From the NCBI RefSeq assembly GCF_003337375.1, contig NZ_QPJD01000001.1, positions 124,001-188,000 on the forward strand: 64,000 nucleotides of DNA, given 5' to 3'. The notes beneath the pieces were generated by a model. The model was not told where the DNA came from. It searched no databases and saw nothing but the letters and a program-made list of their open reading frames with translations. Positions 8,612 to 18,191 of this stretch are shown here, piece after piece (positions within the stretch are counted from its first letter, which is position 1; every line of letters begins with the position of its first letter). The stretch is from Paenibacillus prosopidis (GTDB lineage Bacteria > Bacillota > Bacilli > Paenibacillales > Paenibacillaceae). The position numbers and the translations under genes were made by a program.

Positions 8612-9364
8612 ATGATATTGCTGCCGACTATACAAAGAGTACCAATTGTTAAACCTGGCACCTTTTCATTTATTGCCGCGGCTGATCGTTTGCGGTCCGT
8701 CTACGACGGCTACAATGAACAACTCCTCTCACATCCTATCGCAGTCGATTTTGATTTTATCGGCGAATCGATTACGCAGTATTGGGATTTACAGGTCTAT
8801 TTCCGATCAGCCGGCAAATTTATAATCAATCGTGGGATTTCCGGAGACGTTACGTATACGATGTTAAGGCGGTTTCCGGCAGACGTCATTCAGTTAAAGC
8901 CTAAGTATGTTCATATTTTAGGGGGGACAAACAATACATGGAGGCTGGATGCCGTTGAAATGAACCAGAGAAGAACCCCCGAGCAAATCTATAATGAGAT
9001 TTTAAGAGATATGACGATGATGGTACAGCTGTCCAAGCAGAACGGCATTATGCCGATCGTCGGTTCGAGTCTCCCTTCGGGCAGAAATATTCCATGCTTC
9101 CACTTTGAACCCATCATTTATTGCCCCAATTGCAGTACCGATATCCGTAACGAATTACTTGCCGCAAATAACAATGCGCTCAAAAGGATGGCTGAACACG
9201 AAAAAGCAATCTATATCGATTACCATACCTATTTAGTGGGCCCTGACGGAAAAACATTGCGGCCCGAATTGGCGGATGATTCCCTGCACCCTAATGTACT
9301 TGGCTATAACATCATGGCTGAGGTATTGAGAAACAGTTTGTCTGCATATGGGATTGTTATTTAA
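8612..9364 (+). CDS. SGNH/GDSL-type hydrolase, cytoplasmic
   Basis: A 250-residue protein starting after GAAAGAAGG. The SGNH blocks are present: block I FIGESITQYW (Ser nucleophile in GES instead of GDS), block II INRGISGD (Gly), block III ILGGTNNTW (Asn), and block V DDSLHPNVLGY (Asp and His of the triad). These enzymes hydrolyse esters of lipids, sugars or cell-wall acetyl groups. No signal peptide is visible, so the substrate is probably intracellular. A CxxC pair (YCPNCS) in the middle could bind a metal or form a disulfide. Monocistronic. Confidence 0.8.
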   Translation: MILLPTIQRVPIVKPGTFSFIAAADRLRSVYDGYNEQLLSHPIAVDFDFIGESITQYWDLQVYFRSAGKFIINRGISGDVTYTMLRRFPADVIQLKPKYVHILGGTNNTWRLDAVEMNQRRTPEQIYNEILRDMTMMVQLSKQNGIMPIVGSSLPSGRNIPCFHFEPIIYCPNCSTDIRNELLAANNNALKRMAEHEKAIYIDYHTYLVGPDGKTLRPELADDSLHPNVLGYNIMAEVLRNSLSAYGIVI

Positions 9365-9464
9365 TTGGTATTGGACACGATTGCCGCATGGTCGAATAGG
9401 ACAAAAAATGGGGTATAATGGAATTAAGCAGATCCAGATAGATTAGGTTACGGAGGTATTGGTT

Positions 9465-9890
9465 GTGGAATGGAACTATTATGATACGTTCATTACGGTT
9501 GCACCGGATTGCCCTGCAGAGAGAGGGATGGTCCCGCCGGATAAGAAAAGCGGAAAAACAAAGCCTGGCATTGAATATGAGTTAGTGGCCAACTCCCCGT
9601 ACGTCTATACGCAGGAACAATTATTATACGAAACGCATATCCGCCACAAAGAGATTTCGCCAGAGGTACTGGCCGAACGGGGCACTCAGCTTCGGGACGA
9701 GTTTTTCCAGAAGCCAACGGCTTGCTTACGCGCGTCCATGCTCCCGAAAAAATACGGCTGGGGCATTCATTTCAACGCCGAGGGAAAAATGGCGCTCGTT
9801 CCGATGGAGTCTCCCGACTACCAGCGTTTCGTGGAAGACGGCAATGGCAGCTTGAAGGTGCTTGCGGCTATGCGGAACAGTAAGAAGTAG
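9465..9890 (+). CDS. DUF6157-like conserved protein
   Basis: The product (141 aa from GTG 9465, eight bases after CGGAGG; a TTG at 9459 is too close to the SD) has the conserved opening WNYYDTFITVAPDCP, then VPPDKKSG, IEYELVANSPYVYTQEQLLYETHIRH and a C-terminal KYGWGIHFN and ALVPMESPDY. This matches my memory of a widespread Firmicutes/Bacteroidetes family of unknown function (DUF6157). It is a small soluble protein with no catalytic motif that I can name. It follows a TATAAT-like box at about 9414. Confidence 0.65.
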   Translation: MEWNYYDTFITVAPDCPAERGMVPPDKKSGKTKPGIEYELVANSPYVYTQEQLLYETHIRHKEISPEVLAERGTQLRDEFFQKPTACLRASMLPKKYGWGIHFNAEGKMALVPMESPDYQRFVEDGNGSLKVLAAMRNSKK

Positions 9891-9908
9891 AAGGCATTTC
9901 GCATTTTA

Positions 9909-10125
9909 AAAATGCGATTGTATCTGCCAATGGCTGGATCCGGCGAAATATTTACAAGTCGGGCAAACACTAACTATTTCTGTTAATCATACCGTGCAAA
10001 GTGGAGATACTCTCTGGAAAATTGCTCAAAAATATGGCATAACTGTGGATGCCATTGTAAAAGCTAATAAGCTTGATCTAAATAAATACCTTGTAATTGG
10101 CCAAAAGCTGACGATTCCGCGCTAA
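9909..10125 (+). pseudogene. LysM-repeat protein remnant
   Basis: Right after the DUF6157 stop, NAIVSANGW in one frame continues as LDPAKYLQVGQTLTIS in the next, and then HTVQSGDTLWKIAQKYGITV, AIVKANKL, and GQKLTIPR with a stop. These are one partial and one complete LysM repeat, which bind peptidoglycan N-acetylglucosamine. The 5' part of the gene and any start codon are missing and there is a frame change near 9940. It is therefore the truncated tail of a cell-wall or spore-coat protein gene. Confidence 0.7.
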
Positions 10126-10218
10126 GGTAATTCATCAAACAAAAACTTATTTAAAAGTACCCGTCTTTATTTAAAAAGTTTATTTAACGTTATTACCATC
10201 ATAGTTGAAAATAAACGT

Positions 10219-10250
10219 GTCAAACACATTAATCGTGTTTGACATTTTTA
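10219..10250 (+). terminator. Rho-independent terminator
   Basis: GTCAAACAC / GTGTTTGAC stem with a seven-base loop, followed by ATTTTTATT. It ends transcription before the amylase-pullulanase promoter. Confidence 0.75.
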
Positions 10251-10335
10251 TTGTTCAACCAATGCGCAAACGTTGTCATATAAGCATTATTGAACTAATA
10301 TACTTGTCGAAAGAGGAGGAAACAGAGAAAAGGAA

Positions 10336-10365
10336 TTGACATCGCTTTATTTTGAGTATTAATAT
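10336..10365 (+). promoter_or_regulatory. Sigma-A-type promoter of the amylase-pullulanase gene
   Basis: TTGACA (10336-10341), an 18-base spacer and TAATAT (10360-10365), about 230 bases before the start codon. A cre site begins eight bases downstream. Confidence 0.55.
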
Positions 10366-10372
10366 GAACGTA

Positions 10373-10386
10373 AGCAAACGCTTTCA
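10373..10386 (-). promoter_or_regulatory. cre site (CcpA), catabolite repression
   Basis: On the minus strand TGAAAGCGTTTGCT matches the consensus TGWAARCGYTWNCW at every position. Its place just after the -10 box suits road-block or promoter repression by CcpA when a preferred sugar is present. Confidence 0.7.
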
Positions 10387-10457
10387 TCTCTATTTTTGTG
10401 CATATGAAGCTGCAGGGAAGATGGTGAAGGATCCGTTTGCATTTATTATGCTACTTA

Positions 10458-10471
10458 TGCAAACGATTGCA
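10458..10471 (+). promoter_or_regulatory. LacI-family (MalR/CcpA-like) operator
   Basis: TGCAAACGATTGCA is a near-palindrome around a central CG, as in LacI-family operators. Its core CAAACG recurs at 48414 and 48552 near the mdx genes, which suggests control by the LacI regulator at 47202. Confidence 0.45.
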
Positions 10472-10597
10472 CAAGACTATGAACTTATATTTTAAGCAAA
10501 AGGAGGTGCAGCTACAGCGTAATTGAGTTTCAGTCGAAGGTGAATTCTTTTATCGGTTTGAACGAAATTGAACGATAAATTGGGGAGGTTCATTCGG

Positions 10598-13500
10598 ATG
10601 GGTTTTGCTTTGAAACGAAAGAGGACGCTATCTATGTGGCTAATAATAGCCTTGGTTTGGTCGACTGTTGCCGGCTTTCCGGTACCATCAAGCGCTGCTG
10701 CGCCAAGCAAGGTAGTGCTGGTTGGGGACCTGCAATCGGAACTCGGTCACAGCAGTGATTGGGATCCGGCCGCTGCGGCAACCGAGATGACCAGCCTAGG
10801 CAATGGATATTACAGCTTTACGGGCAACCTGCCTAAGGGCACTTATGAGTTTAAAGTAGCTCTGGACGGCGCTTGGAACGAAAGCTACGGCTTCAGCAGC
10901 TACACGAACCCTAATGGGGCTCAAAACAGCGGTAATATACAATTGACATTAAGCGAAGATGCAGCGGTAACTTTTTATTATAACGACGATACTCATAAAA
11001 TCGCTGATTCTACTTATTACACGCCCATAGCGGCGGATAAGCTCCCTAGAGCCGTTGGTAGCTTTCAAAGCGAAATAGGGGACTCGGGCGACTGGGATCC
11101 GTCTGGAGCCAGCGCCATTATGGGCGATGCCGATTTTGATCAGGTGTATACGGTCACCAAGGACGTACCCCAAGGCACCTATGAATATAAGATTGTTCTG
11201 GGTACGGCATGGACCGATCCGGCGTATCCCGGCGACAACAAAACGTTAAGCCTTTCGCAAGCTCTTCCGGTCACTTTTAAATACAATGCCGGAAACCATG
11301 ATGTTTCTGCCGACTTTACGGTGCCGGCCGATCCGGATACGGACGCGGATCCGGTGCCAGATCAGCATCTTCGCATACACTACAAGCGGGCAGACGGGAA
11401 TTATACGAATCTGGGAGTATGGCTGTGGGACAATGTTGCGGCGCCTTCTGCCAATTGGCCGGCGGGCGCAACGGCTTTCCCATCCGGAAAGACGGACAGT
11501 TATGGCGCTTATGTCGACGTTCCGCTTATGGATAATGCCAAAAAAGTCGGCTTCCTAATCGTAAATAGAGTCGACGGTTCTAAGGACGGCGGAGACAAAG
11601 CGGTCGCAATAAGCACGCCGGAATTGAAAGAGATATGGGTTCAGGAAGGATCGGATGAACTATTTTACTATGAGCCTGTAGATCTTCCCGAAAATACGGT
11701 CCGCATCCATTATGTCAGAGACGACGGGAATCAGAGCGCATACGGCCTTTGGTTATGGGATCAGGTTGCGACGCCATCCTCCAATTGGCCAGCGGGCGCT
11801 GCCGCTTTCACCGCAGATAAAGTGGACCGTTACGGTGCTTACATCGATGTTCCGCTTTTGCCAAACGCGACAAAAATGAGTTTCCTGGTCGTCAATCGAA
11901 GCTTAGGCGATGCAGATAAAGACGGAGGGGATAAAACGTTCAATCTCCTGGATAGATATAATCACCTTTGGATTAGACAAGGGGACAACACGGTGTATGT
12001 TTCTCCTTATTGGGAGGTGCCGACCGGTCTTGTATCCGCTGAAATACTGTCCGAAAGCAAGCTGCTTCTCGGATTTACGATGACTGAGGGTCTGGCAGCG
12101 GATGAATTAAAGACAGCGATCACGATAAAAGACAAAAACGGCGGTGTCGTTGGCATTGATCAAGTTATCCTAAAAGAGGACAAAAAGACAGTTGAAATTA
12201 CGGCTTCTTTTCATTTGGACAATGCGCCGCTTAGCGTCACCTACTCGGGTAAAACGGTTTCGGCCGTGGCGGGCTGGAGAATGCTGGATGAATTATATTA
12301 TTACGAAGGGAACGATCTTGGAGCGACCTATAGCTCAGGCAGCGTAACACTGAAGCTATGGGCGCCGAAAGCAAGCTCGGTCGTTGCGAATGTCTACGAT
12401 AAGAACGACTCTACTCAGCTTGTCGGCAGCATAGCTCTAGAGAAAGGCGAGAAAGGTGTTTGGTCGGCGCACCTTACGCCAGGCGATCCGGGTGTTCTAG
12501 GCGTTACCGATTTTAAAGGCTATTTCTATCAATATGAAGTAACGAATGACGGAGTCGCCAAAAAGGTGCTCGATCCTTATGCGAAGTCGATGGCGCCATT
12601 CAGAGTCAATACAAAAGGTGAAGCCGGACCTGACGGAGACACGGTGGGAAAAGCGGCAATCGTTGATCTGGACGAAACAGATCCTTCCGCGGATTATGAT
12701 TTTGCAGAAATTAAAGGCTATGAGCAAAGGGAGGATGCGATCATTTGGGAAGCGCATATAAGGGATTTTACATCCGATCCTTCCATTGAAAACGATTTGA
12801 ATAATGAGAGATGGGGCTCTTATAACGCATTCAAAGAAAAGCTGGACTATATAAAATCGCTTGGCGTTACCCATGTGCAATTGCTTCCTGTCATGGCTTG
12901 GTACTATGGCGATGAGTCAAATATGAACGAGAGAGAGCTTGCGTATTCAGCCAAAGACAATGAATATAACTGGGGCTACGATCCGCACGGCTATTTCTCC
13001 CCGGATGGCGCATACTCGGAGAATGCTGCAGATCCTGAACTCAGAGTGAAAGAATTAAAGGGATTAATCGATGCGATACATGATGCCGGTATGGGTGTCA
13101 TTCTGGATGTGGTGTACACCCATATGGCCAAAGCGGACTTCCTGAACGATATCGTGCCTAACTATTACGCGTTCCAAGATGCGAACGGCAACAACATCGG
13201 CGGCTTTGGAAACAACCTGGCGACCAGTCATAAAATGGCGGAAAAGCTAATGATTGATTCCGTTAAATATTGGTTCGACGAATATAAAATCGACGGTATG
13301 CGCTGGGATATGATGGGTGATGCCACGTATGATTCCGTACAAAAAGCATACGATGCAGCGGAGCAAATCAATCCGGACGCTTTGTTCATCGGCGAAGGCT
13401 GGAGAACGTTCGGCGGGGCCGCGTCGGATCCTTCGTTAGCCGGCAAAGGCGCGGACCAAGACTGGATGAATAAGACGGATAGCGTCGGCGTCTTCTCCGA

Positions 13501-16500
13501 TGAAATTCGAAATGAATTGAAATCGGGATTCGGTTCCGAAGGGGAGCCCAGATTTATTACAGGCGGAGCCAGAAGTATTAATACGATATTCAATAATATC
13601 AAAGCGCAGCCGGATAACACGCCTGACGATGATCCGGGCGACATGGTGCAATATATCGAAGCCCACGACAATCTGCCTTTGTATGATGTAATTGCCCAAT
13701 CGATTAAGAAGAACCCGGCTATACCGGCCAATGATCTGGAAATTCACAAAAGGATCAGACTCGGAAATATGCTTATTTTAACGTCCCAAGGAACGGCGTT
13801 CCTGCATGCGGGGCAAGAATACGGCCGAACGAAGCAATGGTTAGCTGACGGAACACCGGAGCATAAGTATCATGAGCTTAAGGATGAAGAGGGAAATCCG
13901 TTCGGTTATTTTATCCATGATTCCTATGACTCCTCTGATGCAATCAACAAGTTTGATTGGCAGAAAGCGACCGATGCGGAGCTGTATCCGGTCAATAACG
14001 TGACGAAAGAATACACGGCAGGCCTGATAGCGCTTAGAAAACATACGGATACGTTTAGACTCGGCGACAAGGATTTAGTTGATTCCAATGTTACACTTAT
14101 TCCTGCTCCGGAAATGAAGGCAAGCGATTTAGTCATCGGGTATAAAAATAAAGCAACGGATGGAACCGGCCATTATTATGTGTTTATGAATGCTGACATC
14201 GATGAAAGAACGCTTACGCTTTCTGAGGATTTAACGTCCGGCACCGTGCTGGCGGACAACGATGAGGCGGGAACCGAGGCTGTAGCAAGCCCATCTGGCT
14301 TTGAGCTGACGGCAAGCTCGATCACTCTTGCCCCTTTAACGGCCGTCATTATTAAAATGGAAGCAGCGGCTCCGACCCTCGCAGCGATTGAACTCGACAG
14401 CGCCAGCTACTCGCTGCAGACAGGAACTTCACGCCAAACGGCGGTTTATGCAAAATACAGCGACGGAAGCAAGAAAAAGGTAACTGACGCAGCTTCTTAC
14501 TCGTCCGATAAGCCGGAGGTTGCAGCTGTAACAACGGATGGCATGGTAAGGGCAGTCGGTGCAGGAAATGCAATCATTACGGTTACGTATCAAGGAGTTA
14601 CCGCGAGCATTGCCGTATCCGTTACGACGGATTCAGTCAAACGATATGTCCAATTGAATTACATTCGTCCGGACCAAAACTATACGGATTGGAATCTTTG
14701 GGTATGGAACACGGGAGTGAGAAACGATCAAATCCTTTTTGACAAGATTGAAAACGGAGTGGCTACGGTCATGATTGAAATCGCTCAGGATACGACAAGC
14801 GTCGGCTTCGTGCTTCGCAAAGGGACGGATTGGAATACCGCGAAGCAGGATATCCCGGACGACCGCGTCATTCCGGTTGCAGCAGGGGCAGCTTTTACAA
14901 AAGTAAATGTCACCAGCATGGTCAGTCAGCTTGATATTCTACCGACCATTGGCGGACCTATTCTGCAGAACGGCGACATTACGTTCCTGTATCGGGACGA
15001 TGCGTTGTTTAAGAGCGGACAATCGAGCCAAATATCAGGCGTGAAAGTGAAAGTAAATGGCACCGAGTACAACATGGTTTATGACGCGGCTAAAGAATGG
15101 TTTGCCTATACCCTTGCCGACTTAGAGGGCGGAACGTATGCGTACACCTTCCTCGTAACGAAGGATGGATCCACGGCTGAAATAACAGATCCACAAAATA
15201 CGGCAGACGGCAAATCGGTCGTCACATATAAGAAGCCGGTCGTCACAATGACGGCATCCGTCAATCCGGCTTCGATATCGTATAACGAAAATGCGGTATT
15301 GAGCATTCAGGCTGCCGCATCGGAAGAGGTTTCGTTTACAGATGGCTTTATGGACCTTTCGGTGTTAGGCGGACCGGCTAAAGTTTATTTTGATACCGAC
15401 TTGATGGCACAAACGATTTCCGTGAAGGATACGGTTACTGCCGGTACCAAAAATATACCTATTACGCTGGTGGACGAATTTGGCAATAAGCATATGCATA
15501 CCGGCAAGGTAACGGTGAAGGCGAGAACGTTTGCGGGCAGCCTTGACTTTGATTGGGATGAGGCCCGTATCTATTTCGCGCTTACGGATCGTTTCGCAGA
15601 TGGAGAAGCCGCGAATAATGCGGATGTTGATAAGGAGCATCTTGAAGCTTATCATGGCGGCGACTTCAGAGGCATGATCGATAAGCTGGATTACTTGAAG
15701 GAGCTTGGCATCAATACCTTGTGGATTACCCCGATCGTCGACAATATCGATTTTAACAAAGGCGCCGATTTTAACAGCAAGCAATATGGGTACCACGGAT
15801 ATTGGGCGAAGGACTTTACGAAGCTCGACGAGCATCTCGGCGATATGGGAACGTTCAAGGAGCTTATCGATAAAGCCCATGATAAAGGCATTAAAATTAT
15901 GGTTGATGTCGTGCTTAACCATACAGGCTACGGGCTAAAGCCTGCTGACAGCAGGCCTGGCATTACGGCGGAGGATAAAGAGAGATTCGCCAATATGCTT
16001 AGAACGAACGGCGTTCAAGCCGGCACAAATCCGGTTGAAGGCGAGCTGGACGGACTTCCGGATTTGAAAACGGAAGACCCTGCCGTGCGCGGGAAGATCA
16101 TTGAATGGCAGGCTGCCTGGTTGGATAGAGCCAGAACGGAACGCGGAGATACGATCGATTATTTCCGTGTCGATACGGTGAAGCACGTTGATAGCACAAC
16201 GTGGAAGGCATTCAAAAATGCTTTAACTGCGATCGATCCGGGCTTCAAAATGATCGGCGAACAATTCGGCGCTACGGTAGACGGCGACGGCGGTATGCTT
16301 CGCAGCGGTCAAATGGACAGTCTTCTCGATTTTGGCTTTAAGGGCAAAGCGAGGGACTTCGTGAACGGAAGCATTGATGCGGTCGACGCCTACTTGGCAG
16401 ACCGTGAGACGAAGTTGGATAACACGAGCACCATGGGCCAATTCCTGAGCAGCCATGACGAGAACGGCTTCCTGACCCATTATGTGGACGGGGATAAGGG

Positions 16501-18133
16501 CAAGCTGAAAATCGCAGCCGCGCTTCAGATTACGGCAAAAGGCCAGCCTGTTATTTACTACGGCGAGGAGCTCGGCCGCTCGGGAGCGAACGCAAGTGAT
16601 ATGAGCGCCGGAAAGTTCAGTGAAAACCGGGGCGATATGCCATGGGATCAGTTGACGGCGGAACAGGCGCTTCATGATCATTACAAGAAGCTGCTGAACA
16701 TTCGTGCGAAGTTTTCTAAGGAATATTCCAAGGGGACCAGAACGAAGCTCGCCGGTTCCGATGCGCTTGGGTTCCTGGCCTTCAACAAGCAATATGGAAA
16801 CGTAAATGTGGTGACCGTTATTAACACTGCAGCGGAAAGCAAATCAGTTACGATTTCTGTTCCGTTCAAAGCTGGTACGCAAGCGAAAGATGAGTATAGC
16901 GGTACGGTTTATACCGTAACGGCTAATCGGCAGCTAATGCTTCAAGTGCCGGGAAGAGATGAAGGCGGTACCGTTATTGTTAGCGGCGTTTCGGCCTCCG
17001 TGGCGAATCCGGCTGCGCCTGCGACAGAGTCTGGTTCCCAGCTTATCGACGAAAATAGCTTAAAAAACGGCAAGGACGGTAAAGTGGAAGTGCAAATGCT
17101 AACAGGAAGTGTGCTTCTGCCTCTTAAAGCAGCTGCTGCACTTGGAAGCAATGATTTGGAGCTGAAAGCAGCCGGCCTATCGATTACATTGCCAAATGAT
17201 GTGCTTGCTTTGGTTCAAAAGCTTGTATCCGGCAGCGAAGCGGACGGCTCCCGTATTTTATTCGAAGCTAAGCCGATTGCCGCTGCTGCTGCCGGCTCTT
17301 TGATTAACGGCATGGATACGCCGGATCGAGCGGATTTTAAAGCGGCGTCCGGCATCTATGAATTTAAGCTGAGCGTCATCACAAAAGATGGCAAAGAGGC
17401 TTCGGTAACGAAATTTGTAAAGCCGATTATCCTTACGTTCAAGGTAAACGGGGACGCGAATAAAGATCGAATCGGGGTTTATTACTTGAGCAATGACGGC
17501 AAGCTGGAGTACATCGGAGGAACGATGAGCGGAGACGTCATGACGGCGGAAGTGTCCCATTTCAGCAAATACGCTGTGCTTGAGCTTGATCAGTCTTTCG
17601 AAGATGTGAAAGAAGACCACTGGGCAACGGCTGCAATTAAGTCTTTGGCTGCGAAGCATATCGTAACTGGCATTAGCGCTGCGCAGTTTGCGCCGCAGGC
17701 TTATGTAACCCGTGCGGAATTCGCGGCCATGCTGGTCCGTGCGCTTGGCGTGAAGCCGGAAGGAAAAGCAGGCTTCGCCGATATCGCTAACGGCAGATGG
17801 TATGCCTCATATGTAGCAGCAGCAAGCAGGCTTGGCATTGTAAAAGGACGCAGCGACACCGCATTCGCTCCGAATGATCCGATCAGCCGCGAGGAGATGG
17901 CCGTCATGATTATTCGCGCGTATGAAGTGAAGAAGGGGATCACGGTTCAAGCGGCGGCACAGGAATTAACGTTTGCAGACCGCAATCAAATTAGCAAATG
18001 GGCGGAAGAGTCTGTGAATACTGCTGCAGAGCTCGGTCTGGTTCAAGGAAGACCGGACGGCAGCTTTGCGCCGAAAGGTAAAATGACCCGTGCCGAAAGC
18101 GCACAGGTCATCTATAATTTGCTGGGCAAATAA
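10598..18133 (+). CDS. Giant SLH-anchored amylase-pullulanase (two GH13 domains)
   Basis: Starts at ATG 10598 after TGGGGAGG; 2511 residues. A signal peptide (about 1-35) is followed by two X25-like starch-binding modules (about 38-240), two CBM41 modules (257-475, both with GLWLWD-type cores) and a CBM48 (573-655). GH13 domain 1 (about 700-1150) is a type I pullulanase: YNWGYDP, GMRWDMMGD (Asp nucleophile), GEGW (acid/base Glu) and EAHDN. A BIG2-like Ig domain, a third CBM41-like module and another beta-module come next. GH13 domain 2 (about 1650-2040) is an alpha-amylase: DVVLNHTG, FRVDTVKH, GEQFG, SSHDEN. Three SLH repeats close the protein (2333-2511). It should cut alpha-1,6 and alpha-1,4 links of starch and pullulan while attached to the wall. 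It is monocistronic, with promoter, cre site and operator upstream. Confidence 0.92.
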   Translation: MGFALKRKRTLSMWLIIALVWSTVAGFPVPSSAAAPSKVVLVGDLQSELGHSSDWDPAAAATEMTSLGNGYYSFTGNLPKGTYEFKVALDGAWNESYGFSSYTNPNGAQNSGNIQLTLSEDAAVTFYYNDDTHKIADSTYYTPIAADKLPRAVGSFQSEIGDSGDWDPSGASAIMGDADFDQVYTVTKDVPQGTYEYKIVLGTAWTDPAYPGDNKTLSLSQALPVTFKYNAGNHDVSADFTVPADPDTDADPVPDQHLRIHYKRADGNYTNLGVWLWDNVAAPSANWPAGATAFPSGKTDSYGAYVDVPLMDNAKKVGFLIVNRVDGSKDGGDKAVAISTPELKEIWVQEGSDELFYYEPVDLPENTVRIHYVRDDGNQSAYGLWLWDQVATPSSNWPAGAAAFTADKVDRYGAYIDVPLLPNATKMSFLVVNRSLGDADKDGGDKTFNLLDRYNHLWIRQGDNTVYVSPYWEVPTGLVSAEILSESKLLLGFTMTEGLAADELKTAITIKDKNGGVVGIDQVILKEDKKTVEITASFHLDNAPLSVTYSGKTVSAVAGWRMLDELYYYEGNDLGATYSSGSVTLKLWAPKASSVVANVYDKNDSTQLVGSIALEKGEKGVWSAHLTPGDPGVLGVTDFKGYFYQYEVTNDGVAKKVLDPYAKSMAPFRVNTKGEAGPDGDTVGKAAIVDLDETDPSADYDFAEIKGYEQREDAIIWEAHIRDFTSDPSIENDLNNERWGSYNAFKEKLDYIKSLGVTHVQLLPVMAWYYGDESNMNERELAYSAKDNEYNWGYDPHGYFSPDGAYSENAADPELRVKELKGLIDAIHDAGMGVILDVVYTHMAKADFLNDIVPNYYAFQDANGNNIGGFGNNLATSHKMAEKLMIDSVKYWFDEYKIDGMRWDMMGDATYDSVQKAYDAAEQINPDALFIGEGWRTFGGAASDPSLAGKGADQDWMNKTDSVGVFSDEIRNELKSGFGSEGEPRFITGGARSINTIFNNIKAQPDNTPDDDPGDMVQYIEAHDNLPLYDVIAQSIKKNPAIPANDLEIHKRIRLGNMLILTSQGTAFLHAGQEYGRTKQWLADGTPEHKYHELKDEEGNPFGYFIHDSYDSSDAINKFDWQKATDAELYPVNNVTKEYTAGLIALRKHTDTFRLGDKDLVDSNVTLIPAPEMKASDLVIGYKNKATDGTGHYYVFMNADIDERTLTLSEDLTSGTVLADNDEAGTEAVASPSGFELTASSITLAPLTAVIIKMEAAAPTLAAIELDSASYSLQTGTSRQTAVYAKYSDGSKKKVTDAASYSSDKPEVAAVTTDGMVRAVGAGNAIITVTYQGVTASIAVSVTTDSVKRYVQLNYIRPDQNYTDWNLWVWNTGVRNDQILFDKIENGVATVMIEIAQDTTSVGFVLRKGTDWNTAKQDIPDDRVIPVAAGAAFTKVNVTSMVSQLDILPTIGGPILQNGDITFLYRDDALFKSGQSSQISGVKVKVNGTEYNMVYDAAKEWFAYTLADLEGGTYAYTFLVTKDGSTAEITDPQNTADGKSVVTYKKPVVTMTASVNPASISYNENAVLSIQAAASEEVSFTDGFMDLSVLGGPAKVYFDTDLMAQTISVKDTVTAGTKNIPITLVDEFGNKHMHTGKVTVKARTFAGSLDFDWDEARIYFALTDRFADGEAANNADVDKEHLEAYHGGDFRGMIDKLDYLKELGINTLWITPIVDNIDFNKGADFNSKQYGYHGYWAKDFTKLDEHLGDMGTFKELIDKAHDKGIKIMVDVVLNHTGYGLKPADSRPGITAEDKERFANMLRTNGVQAGTNPVEGELDGLPDLKTEDPAVRGKIIEWQAAWLDRARTERGDTIDYFRVDTVKHVDSTTWKAFKNALTAIDPGFKMIGEQFGATVDGDGGMLRSGQMDSLLDFGFKGKARDFVNGSIDAVDAYLADRETKLDNTSTMGQFLSSHDENGFLTHYVDGDKGKLKIAAALQITAKGQPVIYYGEELGRSGANASDMSAGKFSENRGDMPWDQLTAEQALHDHYKKLLNIRAKFSKEYSKGTRTKLAGSDALGFLAFNKQYGNVNVVTVINTAAESKSVTISVPFKAGTQAKDEYSGTVYTVTANRQLMLQVPGRDEGGTVIVSGVSASVANPAAPATESGSQLIDENSLKNGKDGKVEVQMLTGSVLLPLKAAAALGSNDLELKAAGLSITLPNDVLALVQKLVSGSEADGSRILFEAKPIAAAAAGSLINGMDTPDRADFKAASGIYEFKLSVITKDGKEASVTKFVKPIILTFKVNGDANKDRIGVYYLSNDGKLEYIGGTMSGDVMTAEVSHFSKYAVLELDQSFEDVKEDHWATAAIKSLAAKHIVTGISAAQFAPQAYVTRAEFAAMLVRALGVKPEGKAGFADIANGRWYASYVAAASRLGIVKGRSDTAFAPNDPISREEMAVMIIRAYEVKKGITVQAAAQELTFADRNQISKWAEESVNTAAELGLVQGRPDGSFAPKGKMTRAESAQVIYNLLGK

Positions 18134-18138
18134 AATAG

Positions 18139-18184
18139 AAGAACGTCCTTTAACCGCTCGGCGGCTATATGGACGTTCTTTCTT
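18139..18184. terminator. Bidirectional terminator between amylase-pullulanase and DMT gene
   Basis: AAGAACGTCC / GGACGTTCTT stem with a GC-rich inner hairpin, followed by TCTTGTTTT on plus and CTATTTTATT on minus, so it can serve both convergent genes. Confidence 0.8.
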
Positions 18185-18191
18185 GTTTTGC

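Larger units (their letters stand above)
10126..10597. other. Control region of the amylase-pullulanase
   Basis: Contains the terminator (10219), promoter (10336), cre site (10373), LacI-type operator (10458) and a GGAGG (10501-10505) not tied to a frame. No gene is seen, and the leader of about 230 bases is unusually long. Confidence 0.6.

Noticed and set aside
10501..10597. Longer start of the amylase-pullulanase at TTG 10568
   Set aside because: GGGGAGG lies downstream of that TTG and nine bases before ATG 10598, which starts a normal signal peptide.
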